Shown: positions 18,270 to 27,328, counted from the stretch's first letter. The stretch: DNA of 64,000 bases from Chitinophaga silvatica (GCF_003419895.1 NZ_QPMM01000002.1:744001-808000); one strand, 5' to 3'. The notes: generated from the sequence alone by a model not told the origin. Translations and numbers: made by a program.

Positions 18270-19502
18270 ATGAAAAGATTTAGCCTGTTGCCAATTCTGT
18301 TACTTACGAGTATTTCTTCTTATGCACAATCGTTGGCCTACTTTACTGTTAAGGCAGGAAAAGTAAAACGTGATAACAGTATAGTATATACGACTATAGG
18401 TAACCTGCAAAAGGATTCATTACTGCTGGAGGAAGAAATCGATGGGAAGCGTCGGGAGGTTCCGTTTAGCATCCAGGGTACACAGCTTAGTTGGGTGCTG
18501 TCAGGAGAAACATTGGCGGGGAAGGAGAGAAAATATATATTAAGTAAAGGTCATGGGAATAAGGGAACACGGATGAACAGTGTAGTTTCCGGTGGTCATT
18601 TACTACTGGAAGAGGGAAAACAGCCTATTTTACAATATAACTTTCAAACAACACCGGCACCTGCGGGAGTAGATACGCTTTATAACAGAAATGCGTATAT
18701 CCATCCACTTTGGGCACCTAATGGGGTAGTATTGACCAATATTTTTCCTAATGTGCCACATATGCATCACATGGGAATCTGGAATCCGTGGACTCACACC
18801 CTGTTTGAAGGGAGGGAAACAGATTTCTGGAATATTCAAAAAAAGGAAGGAAAAGTTAAATGGGCAGGAGAGTTAGAGGCTTTTTCCGGAAACGTATGGT
18901 GCGGATTTAGAGCCACACAGGATCATATTGCGTTTTTATCTGATGGCCGTGAAAAAACGGCTATACATGAAACCTGGATGGTAAAGGCATATCCGGTTAC
19001 CCATAATGGAGAAAGAAGATTATGGGATTTCTCTACCACATTTACCCCTGCAACTCCAAGTGGCATTACTTTATTACAATATCGATATGGCGGCGGATTT
19101 GGTTTAAGGACTACTGCAGCATTTACAGCAAAAACAAGTCAGGTACTCACATCAGAGGGGAAAACACGAAAAGATGCAGATAGTACCAGGGCCAGATGGG
19201 TGAATATTTATGGCACTACACCGGATGGAAAGGCAGGAATGCTAATTATGAATTATCCTGATAACTTCGATTCTCCTGAACCGGTGCGTGTATGGCCGGA
19301 GGATATGGAAGGAGGAGAACTGATGTTTAACTTTTCTCCGACCAAAATGAAGAATTGGCAATTGTCGCCAGGTTCCCGCTACCAGCTTAAGTATCGTGTT
19401 CTGGTATACGGAGGGGAAATAACAGTAGAGGAGGCTGAAGCTGCCTGGCAGGATTACGTATACCCGGTAGAAGTAACAGTTGAATTTGCAAAACAAGGAT
19501 AA
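18270..19502 (+). CDS. DUF6807 / PmoA-like secreted protein
   Basis: A 410-aa protein with a signal peptide (MKRFSLLPILLLTSISSYAQ). The His-rich stretch PNVPHMHHMGIWNPWTH (about 168-184) and the flanking pattern are those of the PmoA-like DUF6807 family, which is common near carbohydrate-catabolic genes of Bacteroidota. Despite the family nickname there is no evidence for methane oxidation. The Hypothetical role is periplasmic sugar-derivative processing. It is divergent from the peptidase gene. Confidence 0.75.
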   Translation: MKRFSLLPILLLTSISSYAQSLAYFTVKAGKVKRDNSIVYTTIGNLQKDSLLLEEEIDGKRREVPFSIQGTQLSWVLSGETLAGKERKYILSKGHGNKGTRMNSVVSGGHLLLEEGKQPILQYNFQTTPAPAGVDTLYNRNAYIHPLWAPNGVVLTNIFPNVPHMHHMGIWNPWTHTLFEGRETDFWNIQKKEGKVKWAGELEAFSGNVWCGFRATQDHIAFLSDGREKTAIHETWMVKAYPVTHNGERRLWDFSTTFTPATPSGITLLQYRYGGGFGLRTTAAFTAKTSQVLTSEGKTRKDADSTRARWVNIYGTTPDGKAGMLIMNYPDNFDSPEPVRVWPEDMEGGELMFNFSPTKMKNWQLSPGSRYQLKYRVLVYGGEITVEEAEAAWQDYVYPVEVTVEFAKQG

Positions 19503-19607
19503 GTGATATTTGTGAATTAATCCTTTTTGCTTTATTTTAGTAAAGTGAATGTTCGGGTTCGATCGGTTAACCTCGGCGTACCTAAAGTAATAACCATTTC
19601 CATTTTT

Positions 19608-19913
19608 ATGAACGATAACCTCAATTTGCGTGGGCAGGATAATGATGATCCACCTTCCTGGGGAGGTGTGGTAGTAGGTTTGCTTCTGGGAATAGGTGGT
19701 GCATTTCTTTTATATTACAGATATAACCAATTTCAGCATATAAATAACGCGGCCGCAGAAATTACCAAAGTAGAAATGCTAATTTATAAGGTTGCCGGTA
19801 AAAGAGATATTGTTCTGTTAGTAATATATGCAATTGTTGCCCTGTCAGGGTTTTATCTGGCTATTAGCAATTTTATCAGATTAATAAAATTAAGATCTAA
19901 AAGAGATACTTGA
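19608..19913 (+). CDS. Small two-pass membrane protein, first gene of accessory island
   Basis: A 101-aa protein from ATG 19608 (an upstream TTG-initiated extension has no coding character). Two hydrophobic segments (about 21-38, VVVGLLLGIGGAFLLYYRY, and 66-88, DIVLLVIYAIVALSGFYLAI) flank a short polar loop. No family recognised. The TGA overlaps the next gene's ATG (TGATG), so the pair is coupled. Possibly an envelope accessory of the downstream secretion genes. Confidence 0.5.
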   Translation: MNDNLNLRGQDNDDPPSWGGVVVGLLLGIGGAFLLYYRYNQFQHINNAAAEITKVEMLIYKVAGKRDIVLLVIYAIVALSGFYLAISNFIRLIKLRSKRDT

Positions 19914-20434
19914 TGGATAATCTATTCGACCTGAAAACCAAACTATTTGAAGCTCACAGACAAGACAGTAAACAAACGGTTTATGCATTATTGTTAGTGG
20001 AGTTTTTTTCTCTGAGTATTTTCCTATTGGTAAGTTATGGGGTATTTGAAGGTAGGCACAGGAATATGCCTTTATCGATATTCTGGATGCTATTGATATT
20101 GCCAGCCGGCACTACAATTCCATTTCTTTTCAGATTCATTCAAATTTTACATAGAACAAATAAGATTTTGGATTTGGTAGAGGCTATTGAAAGTGGAGAA
20201 ATCGTAACCAGAATCAGCACATTTACAGATTATAAAATATTCTTACAGCTAAGAATATTCGATATTCGTTTTTACTCAATTGAGTATGTAGAAATTTTAT
20301 TGGAGAGTAATCATTCCTTGTTTAGATTACCCATATCAATTGAAAATGTTAAACCTTTAAGATCTTTATTGAGCCGCCCAATCACGCGTCGCTACGGCAT
20401 TGGGGGAACGACTTCTCACTGGTCGGCAAACTAG
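19913..20434 (+). CDS. Two-pass membrane protein with cytosolic tail
   Basis: A 173-aa protein from ATG 19913. Two membrane segments (about 22-42 and 52-74) are followed by a soluble region with EIVTRISTFTDYKIFLQLRI, which resembles a small membrane-anchored beta domain. No named family recognised. Coupled by a one-base overlap to the preceding gene and 21 bases ahead of the DUF3137-like gene. Confidence 0.5.
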   Translation: MDNLFDLKTKLFEAHRQDSKQTVYALLLVEFFSLSIFLLVSYGVFEGRHRNMPLSIFWMLLILPAGTTIPFLFRFIQILHRTNKILDLVEAIESGEIVTRISTFTDYKIFLQLRIFDIRFYSIEYVEILLESNHSLFRLPISIENVKPLRSLLSRPITRRYGIGGTTSHWSAN

Positions 20435-20455
20435 TGATGATTAATTACTGAAAAC

Positions 20456-21472
20456 ATGAAAACCCTGGAAGAATTAAACACCTTCATAGATCATCAATTA
20501 TTGGATGAACTGAAGAAGATGGAAGACAGACAGATTCTGATCCGCAATAGTATGAGATGGATGTGGATTACCTGTTTGTTTCCTTTTTGTATTTGGGGAT
20601 TCTTTGTAATATCCCATTTTGCAATAGCAGAAGAGGAGTTGAATACTTATGAGCATCCTGAATACTGGAAATTATTCGGGATTGCCGGGATGATCCTTGT
20701 TGTTACAATAACCTGTTACTTGGTCAGATATTATATGCGCAACCGATTAGAAGAAGAGGATCTGGTAGAAACACCAGTTAATGTGAAGGAGGTTTTTGTT
20801 AAACCAATCGTAAGTTTTTTGAATTCTCATTATACTTATCAGCCCTGGAACCATATTTCAAGCGAAATGTTTCTTGAAAACCACTTGTTTGCAGATAAAT
20901 CATATCGAATAACGGGTAGTAATCTGATCTATGGCATATCAGGAGAAGCTCAGTTTCAATATTGCAATCTAAAAGTGGGGTTAGACTCAATGCCAGACAA
21001 TATTTTTGCAGGAAGCTATTTTATAGCTCAGTTCCCGGCAGTATTTCAATCTTCAGTTTATATTCTGTCAAAAGATGTAAAAATAACAGATCAGTTATTT
21101 GAGAATGAATATATAGATACCTGGAGTCTTGGTCGGAAAGTATTGCCTAATAATAAGCATTTCAACAGGTTATTTGTTGTATATACCAAAGATAGCATGG
21201 TAGCTTTAAATTTACTTTCTGATGATTTAATAGAATTGCTTTGCGTAATGCAACAACGAACGAAATATAGATTTTTACTGGCTTTTCATGAGAATAAGCT
21301 AAGTTTTGGAATAGATAATAATTGTAATCATTTTGAAATGTTGGAAGAAGAAAAAGTAAACGTAAGAGCGTTGCTGGAACAATTTTATGTTGAGTTTAAT
21401 GAATTGTTACAATTCACAGCTGTGTTAAGTAAGAATGTAGATATCTGGTCTCGTGTTGAATTAGAAATTTAG
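20456..21472 (+). CDS. DUF3137-like membrane protein
   Basis: A 338-aa protein. Two membrane segments (about 33-54 and 71-91) follow an acidic coiled N-terminus. The long C-terminal domain shows the DUF3137 pattern: conserved FLNSHYTYQPWNHISSEMF early, ITGSNLIYGISGEAQFQYCNLKV in the middle, and FAGSYFIAQFP. DUF3137 proteins are often near LemA; none is here. It is the last of a three-gene membrane cassette preceding tssB. Family call tentative, function unknown. Confidence 0.5.
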   Translation: MKTLEELNTFIDHQLLDELKKMEDRQILIRNSMRWMWITCLFPFCIWGFFVISHFAIAEEELNTYEHPEYWKLFGIAGMILVVTITCYLVRYYMRNRLEEEDLVETPVNVKEVFVKPIVSFLNSHYTYQPWNHISSEMFLENHLFADKSYRITGSNLIYGISGEAQFQYCNLKVGLDSMPDNIFAGSYFIAQFPAVFQSSVYILSKDVKITDQLFENEYIDTWSLGRKVLPNNKHFNRLFVVYTKDSMVALNLLSDDLIELLCVMQQRTKYRFLLAFHENKLSFGIDNNCNHFEMLEEEKVNVRALLEQFYVEFNELLQFTAVLSKNVDIWSRVELEI

Positions 21473-21541
21473 TTAGGATTCGAAAATATTTTTTTTAGAT
21501 ATTGATCAGTTGTTGAAAAAATGATTTTATCTTTAGATTAT

Positions 21542-21549
21542 TAAGTTTG
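21542..21549 (+). promoter_or_regulatory. Candidate -7 box for the tssB operon
   Basis: TAAGTTTG matches TAnnTTTG, 63 bases before tssB. A TTGTTAAC motif follows at 21564-21571. Confidence 0.4.
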
Positions 21550-21563
21550 TTAATCGATTTTTT

Positions 21564-21571
21564 TTGTTAAC
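21564..21571 (+). promoter_or_regulatory. TTGTTAAC motif upstream of tssB
   Basis: The octamer TTGTTAAC also occurs before tssC (22063-22070), tssG (28479-28486) and tssD (32364-32371), always on the coding strand and 11-40 bases before the ATG. Function unknown. Confidence 0.3.
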
Positions 21572-21611
21572 TCATTGCCTGTCTTTTGAGCAATCATAAA
21601 TCCTTCATTTA

Positions 21612-22055
21612 ATGAATGAAAATTTAGATATTGGTGGTATGGAATTAAGTCCATCTGCCAATGAAGCAATCATTGATATTTCACATAACCGTACTTTATT
21701 TGTAGAGAAACTAACTAATCAACTTCCACAGAAACCTGAAATTGTTAAAGGCTTATCTAACCTTGTACAGGTGTTTGATCATTTTAAACCATCTGTGAAT
21801 ATTGAGTTTACAGATGGCTGTGGCAGAAATATCCATGAGAAACTTGATTTTCATCAATTGGGAGATTTCGATATTAAAGGGATAGTAGCACAAAGTTCCT
21901 TCCTGAACGACCTATCCAGTGAAAAGACCCAGTTTTTAAGAATGATGATGCAGTTAAAAACTAATAAATTATTAGTAGCAGCATTGGAAGATAATGAGTC
22001 GAGGCAGGCTATATTGGAAAGCCTTGCGGCCATGCTGCGTGATTTAGAAAGATAA
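21612..22055 (+). CDS. tssB: Type VI secretion contractile sheath small subunit TssB (subtype iii)
   Basis: The 147-aa small sheath subunit that pairs with TssC to form the contractile tail. The family layout is present: an IEFTDGCGRNIHEKLDFHQLGDFDIKGIVAQS core, matching the TssB 'F..l.DF..eg...q...L..L' pattern, then helical LRMMMQLKTNKLLVAALEDNESRQAI. It is shorter than proteobacterial TssB, as in Bacteroidota T6SSiii. Directly followed by tssC (28-base gap). Confidence 0.85.
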   Translation: MNENLDIGGMELSPSANEAIIDISHNRTLFVEKLTNQLPQKPEIVKGLSNLVQVFDHFKPSVNIEFTDGCGRNIHEKLDFHQLGDFDIKGIVAQSSFLNDLSSEKTQFLRMMMQLKTNKLLVAALEDNESRQAILESLAAMLRDLER

Positions 22056-22062
22056 TATTTGT

Positions 22063-22070
22063 TTGTTAAC
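22063..22070 (+). promoter_or_regulatory. TTGTTAAC motif upstream of tssC
   Basis: The octamer ends 13 bases before the tssC ATG at 22084. The first TTG would itself be an in-frame upstream start, judged unlikely. Confidence 0.3.
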
Positions 22071-22083
22071 CAAATTGATAATA

Positions 22084-23445
22084 ATGACTAAGTTAAGAAC
22101 TACTACTGTATCCGAAACTGCTAAACTAAATACTCCGGCATTGGGGAAATCGTTGGAGATACTAAGCCGGTTTGGTGGGTTCGAACTATTGGAAAATACC
22201 ATTGAAGGAATACAAAATCTAAATCCTGAAAGAAAGGCAAGACGAGATCTTTTTTTGTCTGAAAAGAGCAGAACAATAGAACGTGGAAACTTAAAGCAGC
22301 TGATCAGGCTATGGTACCAATTGATAACAGATACCAGCGATGTTACTGAAATGATCAGTTATTGTGAAGAAAAATCAACACTGGCAGAAATTTCTTTGGA
22401 AAAGAATTTACAGTTAGCCGTTTCTGGTAGTAGGGATCTTGAAAGATCATATCGGAATGTTGCACATTTTTTTAATAATACCAATCAGGATAAAGTAAAA
22501 AATGTAACATTTTTAAATGCCGGATTGGAACAAGTGAAAGATCTTGATAATCCTCAGTTTATTGATACTGTAAGTAACGAATTGGTGAAGCATTATGATC
22601 GATTGGATTTAAAGGAAAACTATAGTTTATTAATTGTTTCAGGTTATCTGGGTGCCAATAAAGTAGTTGAGCGATGGGCGCAAATTGCAAATAATAATAA
22701 AGTAATGTTGATTACAGATTATGCGCATTTAGATGCCCCCGACGATGTGATGGAACTGTTTGATGAATCCAATTTGACAGGAGGGGAAAAGTACAAATCC
22801 AGCGTCATTATGACTTGTAACTGGATTATGGGGAGAAGCAGGCATATGAATATTGAAGAAGAGGATGATCTCTATGTTCCGCCATCAGGAGCTTTAGCAG
22901 GTAGGATTTATCATACTTTGATGTCGCAGGTTTCGGCGGGTAAAAAATTTGGGGCATTAGTAGGAGTGGATTGTGTAAGATTTGAGTTGAAAAAAAGTGA
23001 GGTGGCAGTGTTAGACAGGTTGGGCCTGGTGCCATTAGTGAAGGAATATGGTAAAGTAATGGCCTTTAGTGCAAAAACCTTATTTAATGGTGATAATCTT
23101 GGATTGCAAACGTATTCGGTAGTCAGGGTATTTGATTTTGTAGCTAAAGTATTGATGGATTTTTTGAATCGCAGGGCTTTTGAAAATTTCAATGCCAATA
23201 CAAGAAAGGAGTTAATGGGGCAGATTGTACGTTTTTTAGATGGAATTTCTGGCCCCGATAAGCTGATTGAAGACTTCAATATACAACGATTTGAGCAAGA
23301 TCCACGACAGAAAGACAGAGTGTATCTTGATATCTTTCTAAAGCCATATTTTCCTGCCAAAAATTTTCTAATAAAAATGGACGGACAGAAAGGGGATAAT
23401 GGCAATGAATGGGAAACCCATTATGAACAAGAGAATAAGAAATAA
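22084..23445 (+). CDS. tssC: Type VI secretion contractile sheath large subunit TssC (subtype iii)
   Basis: The 453-aa large sheath subunit. The N-terminal helical part (SLEKNLQLAVSGSRDLERSY) matches the TssB-binding region. The middle carries the TssC domain with MGRSRHMNIEEEDDLYVPPSGALAGRIYH (ending in a Ser/Pro/Ala-rich loop typical of TssC). The C-terminal part contains RVYLDIFLKPYFPAKNFLIKM, the usual 'v.l.v.P.fpae.i...l' sheath ending. Pairs with TssB; contraction drives the Hcp tube. ATG 22084 chosen over a TTG seven codons upstream. Confidence 0.85.
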   Translation: MTKLRTTTVSETAKLNTPALGKSLEILSRFGGFELLENTIEGIQNLNPERKARRDLFLSEKSRTIERGNLKQLIRLWYQLITDTSDVTEMISYCEEKSTLAEISLEKNLQLAVSGSRDLERSYRNVAHFFNNTNQDKVKNVTFLNAGLEQVKDLDNPQFIDTVSNELVKHYDRLDLKENYSLLIVSGYLGANKVVERWAQIANNNKVMLITDYAHLDAPDDVMELFDESNLTGGEKYKSSVIMTCNWIMGRSRHMNIEEEDDLYVPPSGALAGRIYHTLMSQVSAGKKFGALVGVDCVRFELKKSEVAVLDRLGLVPLVKEYGKVMAFSAKTLFNGDNLGLQTYSVVRVFDFVAKVLMDFLNRRAFENFNANTRKELMGQIVRFLDGISGPDKLIEDFNIQRFEQDPRQKDRVYLDIFLKPYFPAKNFLIKMDGQKGDNGNEWETHYEQENKK

Positions 23446-23455
23446 GCATTGAGTT

Positions 23456-24319
23456 ATGAAGAAGTGTAAATACAGTTGCTTGATCTTATGCTTGTTGTTT
23501 CAAATTGAGTTGTTGGCTCAGAAAAACATTGATAGCATTTTCACAGCAAAAGGGGCTGTTACAGTACTTAATTGTAATAACCCTATATCAACAGTTCAAT
23601 TGGGAGATGGTAAAAATCAGGATTATGATTACAGGATACTTGAAAATAATATAATCCTGATCAGATCACAAGGCACAAATCCTAAACCCACTAATTTAGT
23701 TATCAAAGCGGGTGACCTGGTACATTACCTGATATTATCACAAAAAGAAAGTTCCGGCTTAAATAATCTGAAATATACTTTACCTGCTAAAATTGAGCAG
23801 AACAGAAATGTAGCTAAGTCTTCATTCCTGTATTCTTCAGTAAGGAAAGAGGATATACTAAGATTGGATTCTATACTTTCGCTACTTCCAGCACAAGAAA
23901 ATGTAACTGATACTAATACCATCTCAAAAATAGCCACGAATTTTGGGCTAAATTTACGACACAGAGCAAGACATAGAACTAATTATAGAAAGCTTAAAAT
24001 AGGGTATGTAAAAGCTATGACATTGAATGGATATGATTATTTGTGTTTGAGAGTCAAATCAAAAGATGCTGCGATCGATGTTCAGAATATCAATCTGGTT
24101 AGAAAAGAGACTGGTTATCAGCATGGCTTATATAATGTTCCCATATTTTATCACAGAACAATAAAGGGGAAACGTACAGCAATTGAGCTGGTGGTAGTAA
24201 CCTCTTCACATAAGTATCATAAGAAAGATAAATTAATAGTATTGTTGAGAGATATTAGAAGAACTCTAATATTGGGATTTTATTTATCTACGAAGGTGTT
24301 GCCGGGATCAATGAAGTAG
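23456..24319 (+). CDS. Secreted TraN/DUF4138-like (VirB9-type) protein in T6SS operon
   Basis: A 287-aa protein with a signal peptide (MKKCKYSCLILCLLFQIELLAQ). The N-terminal domain (about 28-100) reads VTVLNCNNPISTVQLG, NNIILIRSQG and TNLVIKAGDLVHYL, the strand order of conjugative-transposon TraN/VirB9. The C-terminal half contains YDYLCLRVKSKDAAIDVQNINLV, KGKRTAIELVVV and the DKLIVLLRDIRRTLILGFYLS segment, matching the DUF4138 pattern. TraN is normally an outer-membrane-associated ring component of conjugation machines. Here it sits 10 bases after tssC and 13 before a lytic transglycosylase, suggesting an envelope role in the T6SS. Family call from pattern only. Confidence 0.55.
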   Translation: MKKCKYSCLILCLLFQIELLAQKNIDSIFTAKGAVTVLNCNNPISTVQLGDGKNQDYDYRILENNIILIRSQGTNPKPTNLVIKAGDLVHYLILSQKESSGLNNLKYTLPAKIEQNRNVAKSSFLYSSVRKEDILRLDSILSLLPAQENVTDTNTISKIATNFGLNLRHRARHRTNYRKLKIGYVKAMTLNGYDYLCLRVKSKDAAIDVQNINLVRKETGYQHGLYNVPIFYHRTIKGKRTAIELVVVTSSHKYHKKDKLIVLLRDIRRTLILGFYLSTKVLPGSMK

Positions 24320-24332
24320 TAAAATACTATTT

Positions 24333-25055
24333 ATGTTTATAAGAACATTACTTCTTTTATTTAACACAGGTTTTCATATAATCATATTCAATCCCTCTAT
24401 AAAAGCACAAACTATTGACTTTTGTGGAGAACCTATGCCTATAGAAGCTGAGTATATGAATAAATTTATGGATATATCTGAGCGGTATCTGCACACCAGA
24501 GAAATAGAACTCCTGAAAAGCAGGGCTATATTATATTTCCCTGTTATAGAAGCAATATTGAAAAAGTATAATATCCCTAATGATTTTAAATACTTACCCC
24601 TTGTAGAAAGCGGACTTAGAAATGTTACCTCTCCAAAACAAGCCAGAGGAGTTTGGCAAATTATGCCGAATACAGCTTTGGAGCTAGGGCTTACCATTAA
24701 TAAGCAAAAAGATGAGAGAACTCAATTGTTAAGCTCAACTCGCGCAGCGGCTGAATTGATTAAAAGAATGCAACAAAAGTTGGGCTCGTGGTCTTTAACA
24801 GCAGCAGCATATAATGCAGGAATTGGTACAATAAAACAGGCACTGGCTGAGCAGGGGAAATCGAGATATTATGAATTGAAGCTAAATTCTGAGACTTCTA
24901 CGTATTTATATAAAATAATCACCGTCAAATTATTATTTGAATCGGGCATTTTGAATGGCTCAGGTATTGATAATCCCTTAAATAACAGAGATAGGAATTT
25001 AGTTGATCCCATAAATAGGTGGAACAGGGATGAAGGTTCTCTCAATTGCTTCTAA
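24333..25055 (+). CDS. Lytic transglycosylase (SLT/MltD-like) in T6SS operon
   Basis: A 240-aa protein with a signal-like N-terminus (FIRTLLLLFNTGFHIIIF). The GH23 core contains DFKYLPLVESGLRN with catalytic Glu92, QARGVWQIMPNTALELGL, and LTAAAYNAGIGTIKQAL, the three SLT motifs of MltD-type enzymes. It cleaves glycan strands of peptidoglycan non-hydrolytically. In other secretion systems such enzymes open the wall for the trans-envelope complex; that role is inferred from the operon. No LysM repeats. Convergent with tssF. Confidence 0.8.
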   Translation: MFIRTLLLLFNTGFHIIIFNPSIKAQTIDFCGEPMPIEAEYMNKFMDISERYLHTREIELLKSRAILYFPVIEAILKKYNIPNDFKYLPLVESGLRNVTSPKQARGVWQIMPNTALELGLTINKQKDERTQLLSSTRAAAELIKRMQQKLGSWSLTAAAYNAGIGTIKQALAEQGKSRYYELKLNSETSTYLYKIITVKLLFESGILNGSGIDNPLNNRDRNLVDPINRWNRDEGSLNCF

Positions 25056-25095
25056 TGTTATATTTCCGGAATTTGGGATTGGTATTATTGACTTC

Positions 25096-26868
25096 TTAAT
25101 AGCTATTAGTTTCTATAATTCTTATTACATAAGGAAACTGGTTACTTGATTTCTCTTTTAACTCAAAATGTAAATCGGCTTTCATATAATTAATTTGTTC
25201 TATGCTCAGATAGCCGGATTTGACGTAAATATCCAGGTTAATTGATCTGCAATAGCCATTATTACCGGGAAGTATGGTAGTTCCTTTGGAAACATTTACT
25301 TGATCAATACAACTACTAAATTTATATCTGCATAACGCCTCAATATCGGCTGTAGTAATTATGCGATCATGGGTAAGAAATTGGTAGCGGAAGGTTTCCA
25401 TTTGTTCTTTTTCATTTTGTTTATTTCTGCCATTAGTTACATTTCTTACAAACCGGATGCTGGAGGTTAACAAGTTTGCATTGTTTAATTCCATTGCAAG
25501 AGTACCGGTTTTTATGGGATCTAATAACCCTTGAGTTGAATAAAAGCTAATATTCAGTGGGTAAGCCTTATAGTCAGGCTTAAAAATTAAATAAGTGGTG
25601 GAGTTATTATTAATATTCCTTGGCACGAGTTCTTCCAAATGTGTTATAGCTTGTTGCAAGGATGCTAATTGATTATTTATATGATCATTTTTAGCAGTTT
25701 GAAAAACTATGCACTCAGTTTGGATAATTCTAATTATCCACATTATCAAATCGCTTATACTTCTTTGGTCAAATCTGGAAACTCCATTGGTTCTGAGTAG
25801 GAACTCATAAGTATCCAGGAGTTTAGGATCTGTTTGTATAGCGGGTTTAAAGACCTGTCCTTCATCATTTGTAACAGATTTGATAGCATAGAAATTATCA
25901 TTTGTTTCAATTGGAATAATATTTAGATATGGAATAGTTTTGATTGTATGGGTTTCCAATTTCTTATTAATGACCGGGAAACAGTTTATATTAAAGAATA
26001 AGTTTTCAATTAAGCTATATTCAATACCTGTTGGGAATATTATATCGAGCCAGAAGATATTTTCATCTTCATTCCTGCGAGGATTTAAGTCGCCGATCGA
26101 CCGGTTATCGATTATAGTAATGAAATGCTTTTCCAATTGTTTATAAGTCCTATATTCATAAGAATGTTTTGTGAATACTAAATTGGTATTGGAACTATAT
26201 GCTAATTTTTCGGGGGGTGAGGTAGGATTTAAACCATGCTTAGAAACAAGTTGTGAATTACCTATTAATACTTTTGTGAATGGTAATAATTGAAAGAAGT
26301 TACTGCTGTCTGAAGAATTTCTGATTTCGAAGTAGCAGGATAGCCCATATAGGGAAAGGTTAAAATTATCTGTTTTAATGCCAATTGAAATATGATTATA
26401 GTTTGAGAGATCATTGAGATTTGATTCTTGTAGTAACTCGTTGTAACAGCCGTCTCTTTGTTGGTAGATTTTATTGTGAGTTTGAATATATTTTACTTGT
26501 AAAGGAAAAAGAGAATGTTGGGTAAAGGTAGTCCAAATACTTTTTTTAGGTACTGATTGTATTGAGTTGTTACAACTAAATTGGTATTCAGAGGGCATTA
26601 TAAATACTTCATTATTGGGTTGGGCGTGAAGAACACTACTGGCGGGCAAGGGGCCTACCATTGAATGAGGTAGGAGAAGTGTAGCAAGGTTTTCCAGCAT
26701 TCGGGATTTTGACTCATCAGCAACCATAGAAATATTTTCTAATTCAAATGCACAGGCTTCCAATAGTAGAGTTACAATGGGATCTAGTTCGGTTGGTATG
26801 GTACTATCGGCATATCCCCAAATTTTAGCAGCTTTTTTTAAAATACTTTCTTTTATTTTTTCTTTCAT
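25096..26868 (-). CDS. tssF: Type VI secretion baseplate subunit TssF
   Basis: A baseplate wedge protein of 590 aa. The N-terminus shows the family opening: AKIWGYADSTIPTELDPIVTLLLEACAFELENI followed by RMLENLATLLLP. The middle has GIEYSLIENLFFNINCFPVINKK, equivalent to the 'l..g.F..NctPviNLF' patch of TssF. The C-terminus includes RIITTADIEALCRYKF. ATG 26868 chosen (a TTG two codons upstream is possible). Last gene of a minus-strand block tssP-tssE-tssF. Confidence 0.85.
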   Translation of the reverse strand: MKEKIKESILKKAAKIWGYADSTIPTELDPIVTLLLEACAFELENISMVADESKSRMLENLATLLLPHSMVGPLPASSVLHAQPNNEVFIMPSEYQFSCNNSIQSVPKKSIWTTFTQHSLFPLQVKYIQTHNKIYQQRDGCYNELLQESNLNDLSNYNHISIGIKTDNFNLSLYGLSCYFEIRNSSDSSNFFQLLPFTKVLIGNSQLVSKHGLNPTSPPEKLAYSSNTNLVFTKHSYEYRTYKQLEKHFITIIDNRSIGDLNPRRNEDENIFWLDIIFPTGIEYSLIENLFFNINCFPVINKKLETHTIKTIPYLNIIPIETNDNFYAIKSVTNDEGQVFKPAIQTDPKLLDTYEFLLRTNGVSRFDQRSISDLIMWIIRIIQTECIVFQTAKNDHINNQLASLQQAITHLEELVPRNINNNSTTYLIFKPDYKAYPLNISFYSTQGLLDPIKTGTLAMELNNANLLTSSIRFVRNVTNGRNKQNEKEQMETFRYQFLTHDRIITTADIEALCRYKFSSCIDQVNVSKGTTILPGNNGYCRSINLDIYVKSGYLSIEQINYMKADLHFELKEKSSNQFPYVIRIIETNSY

Positions 26869-26898
26869 CTGCAACTGATTTTTTATTTGTTTTATTAT

Positions 26899-27318
26899 TT
26901 AATATTGGCAGAATGGGCTTATTAAGAAAACATACCTACACTTAAGAAATTGATTGTTGGAAGTAATTATTCCGGAAATATTCAATTCTACTTTTATTTT
27001 CCCGGGCTGATTTACTTCTGGTTGTAATATCGTTGCTGTAATTACGGCGTTATTAAGCCGTTTTTCATATATCTCTAAACTATGGCGTACAGATTCTTCC
27101 AGTTGTTCTTTTATTTCAAGTATGGTTTGTTTTAAGTTAAAATCATTTTCCCACCATTTACAACCATACAGTTTATCAAATTTGCATTCTCCATTTACTG
27201 TAGTTATTAATAATTGTATATTTTGCTCTATGCTATTTCGAATATTAATAGTTGATATTCCCTTGTTATTAAGTATATCAGAAAAGCTGACTGGTATCTT
27301 ATATAATTTGGTCTGCAT
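26899..27318 (-). CDS. tssE: Type VI secretion baseplate protein TssE (gp25-like)
   Basis: A 139-aa gp25/TssE-family protein. It shows the characteristic NSIEQNIQLLITTVNGECKFDKLYGCKWW (start-up patch after the helix) and then helix LKQTILEIKEQLEESVRHSLEIYEKRL. The strands ITATILQ and IKVELNISGII complete the gp25 fold. It connects the sheath to the baseplate. It lies 30 bases before tssF and 10 after the tssP-like gene. Confidence 0.8.
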   Translation of the reverse strand: MQTKLYKIPVSFSDILNNKGISTINIRNSIEQNIQLLITTVNGECKFDKLYGCKWWENDFNLKQTILEIKEQLEESVRHSLEIYEKRLNNAVITATILQPEVNQPGKIKVELNISGIITSNNQFLKCRYVFLISPFCQY

Positions 27319-27328
27319 TTTTGTATTA

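Noticed and set aside
18270-19502. Methane/ammonia monooxygenase subunit
   Set aside because: The PmoA nickname of the DUF6807 family is misleading: the protein is soluble, secreted and has no membrane segments of a monooxygenase.
22911-23405. 164-aa minus-strand frame opposite tssC
   Set aside because: Shadow of the TssC reading frame with no motif.
23456-24319. Conjugative transposon fragment
   Set aside because: Only a TraN-like protein is present. No other tra gene, integrase, relaxase or attachment repeat was seen.
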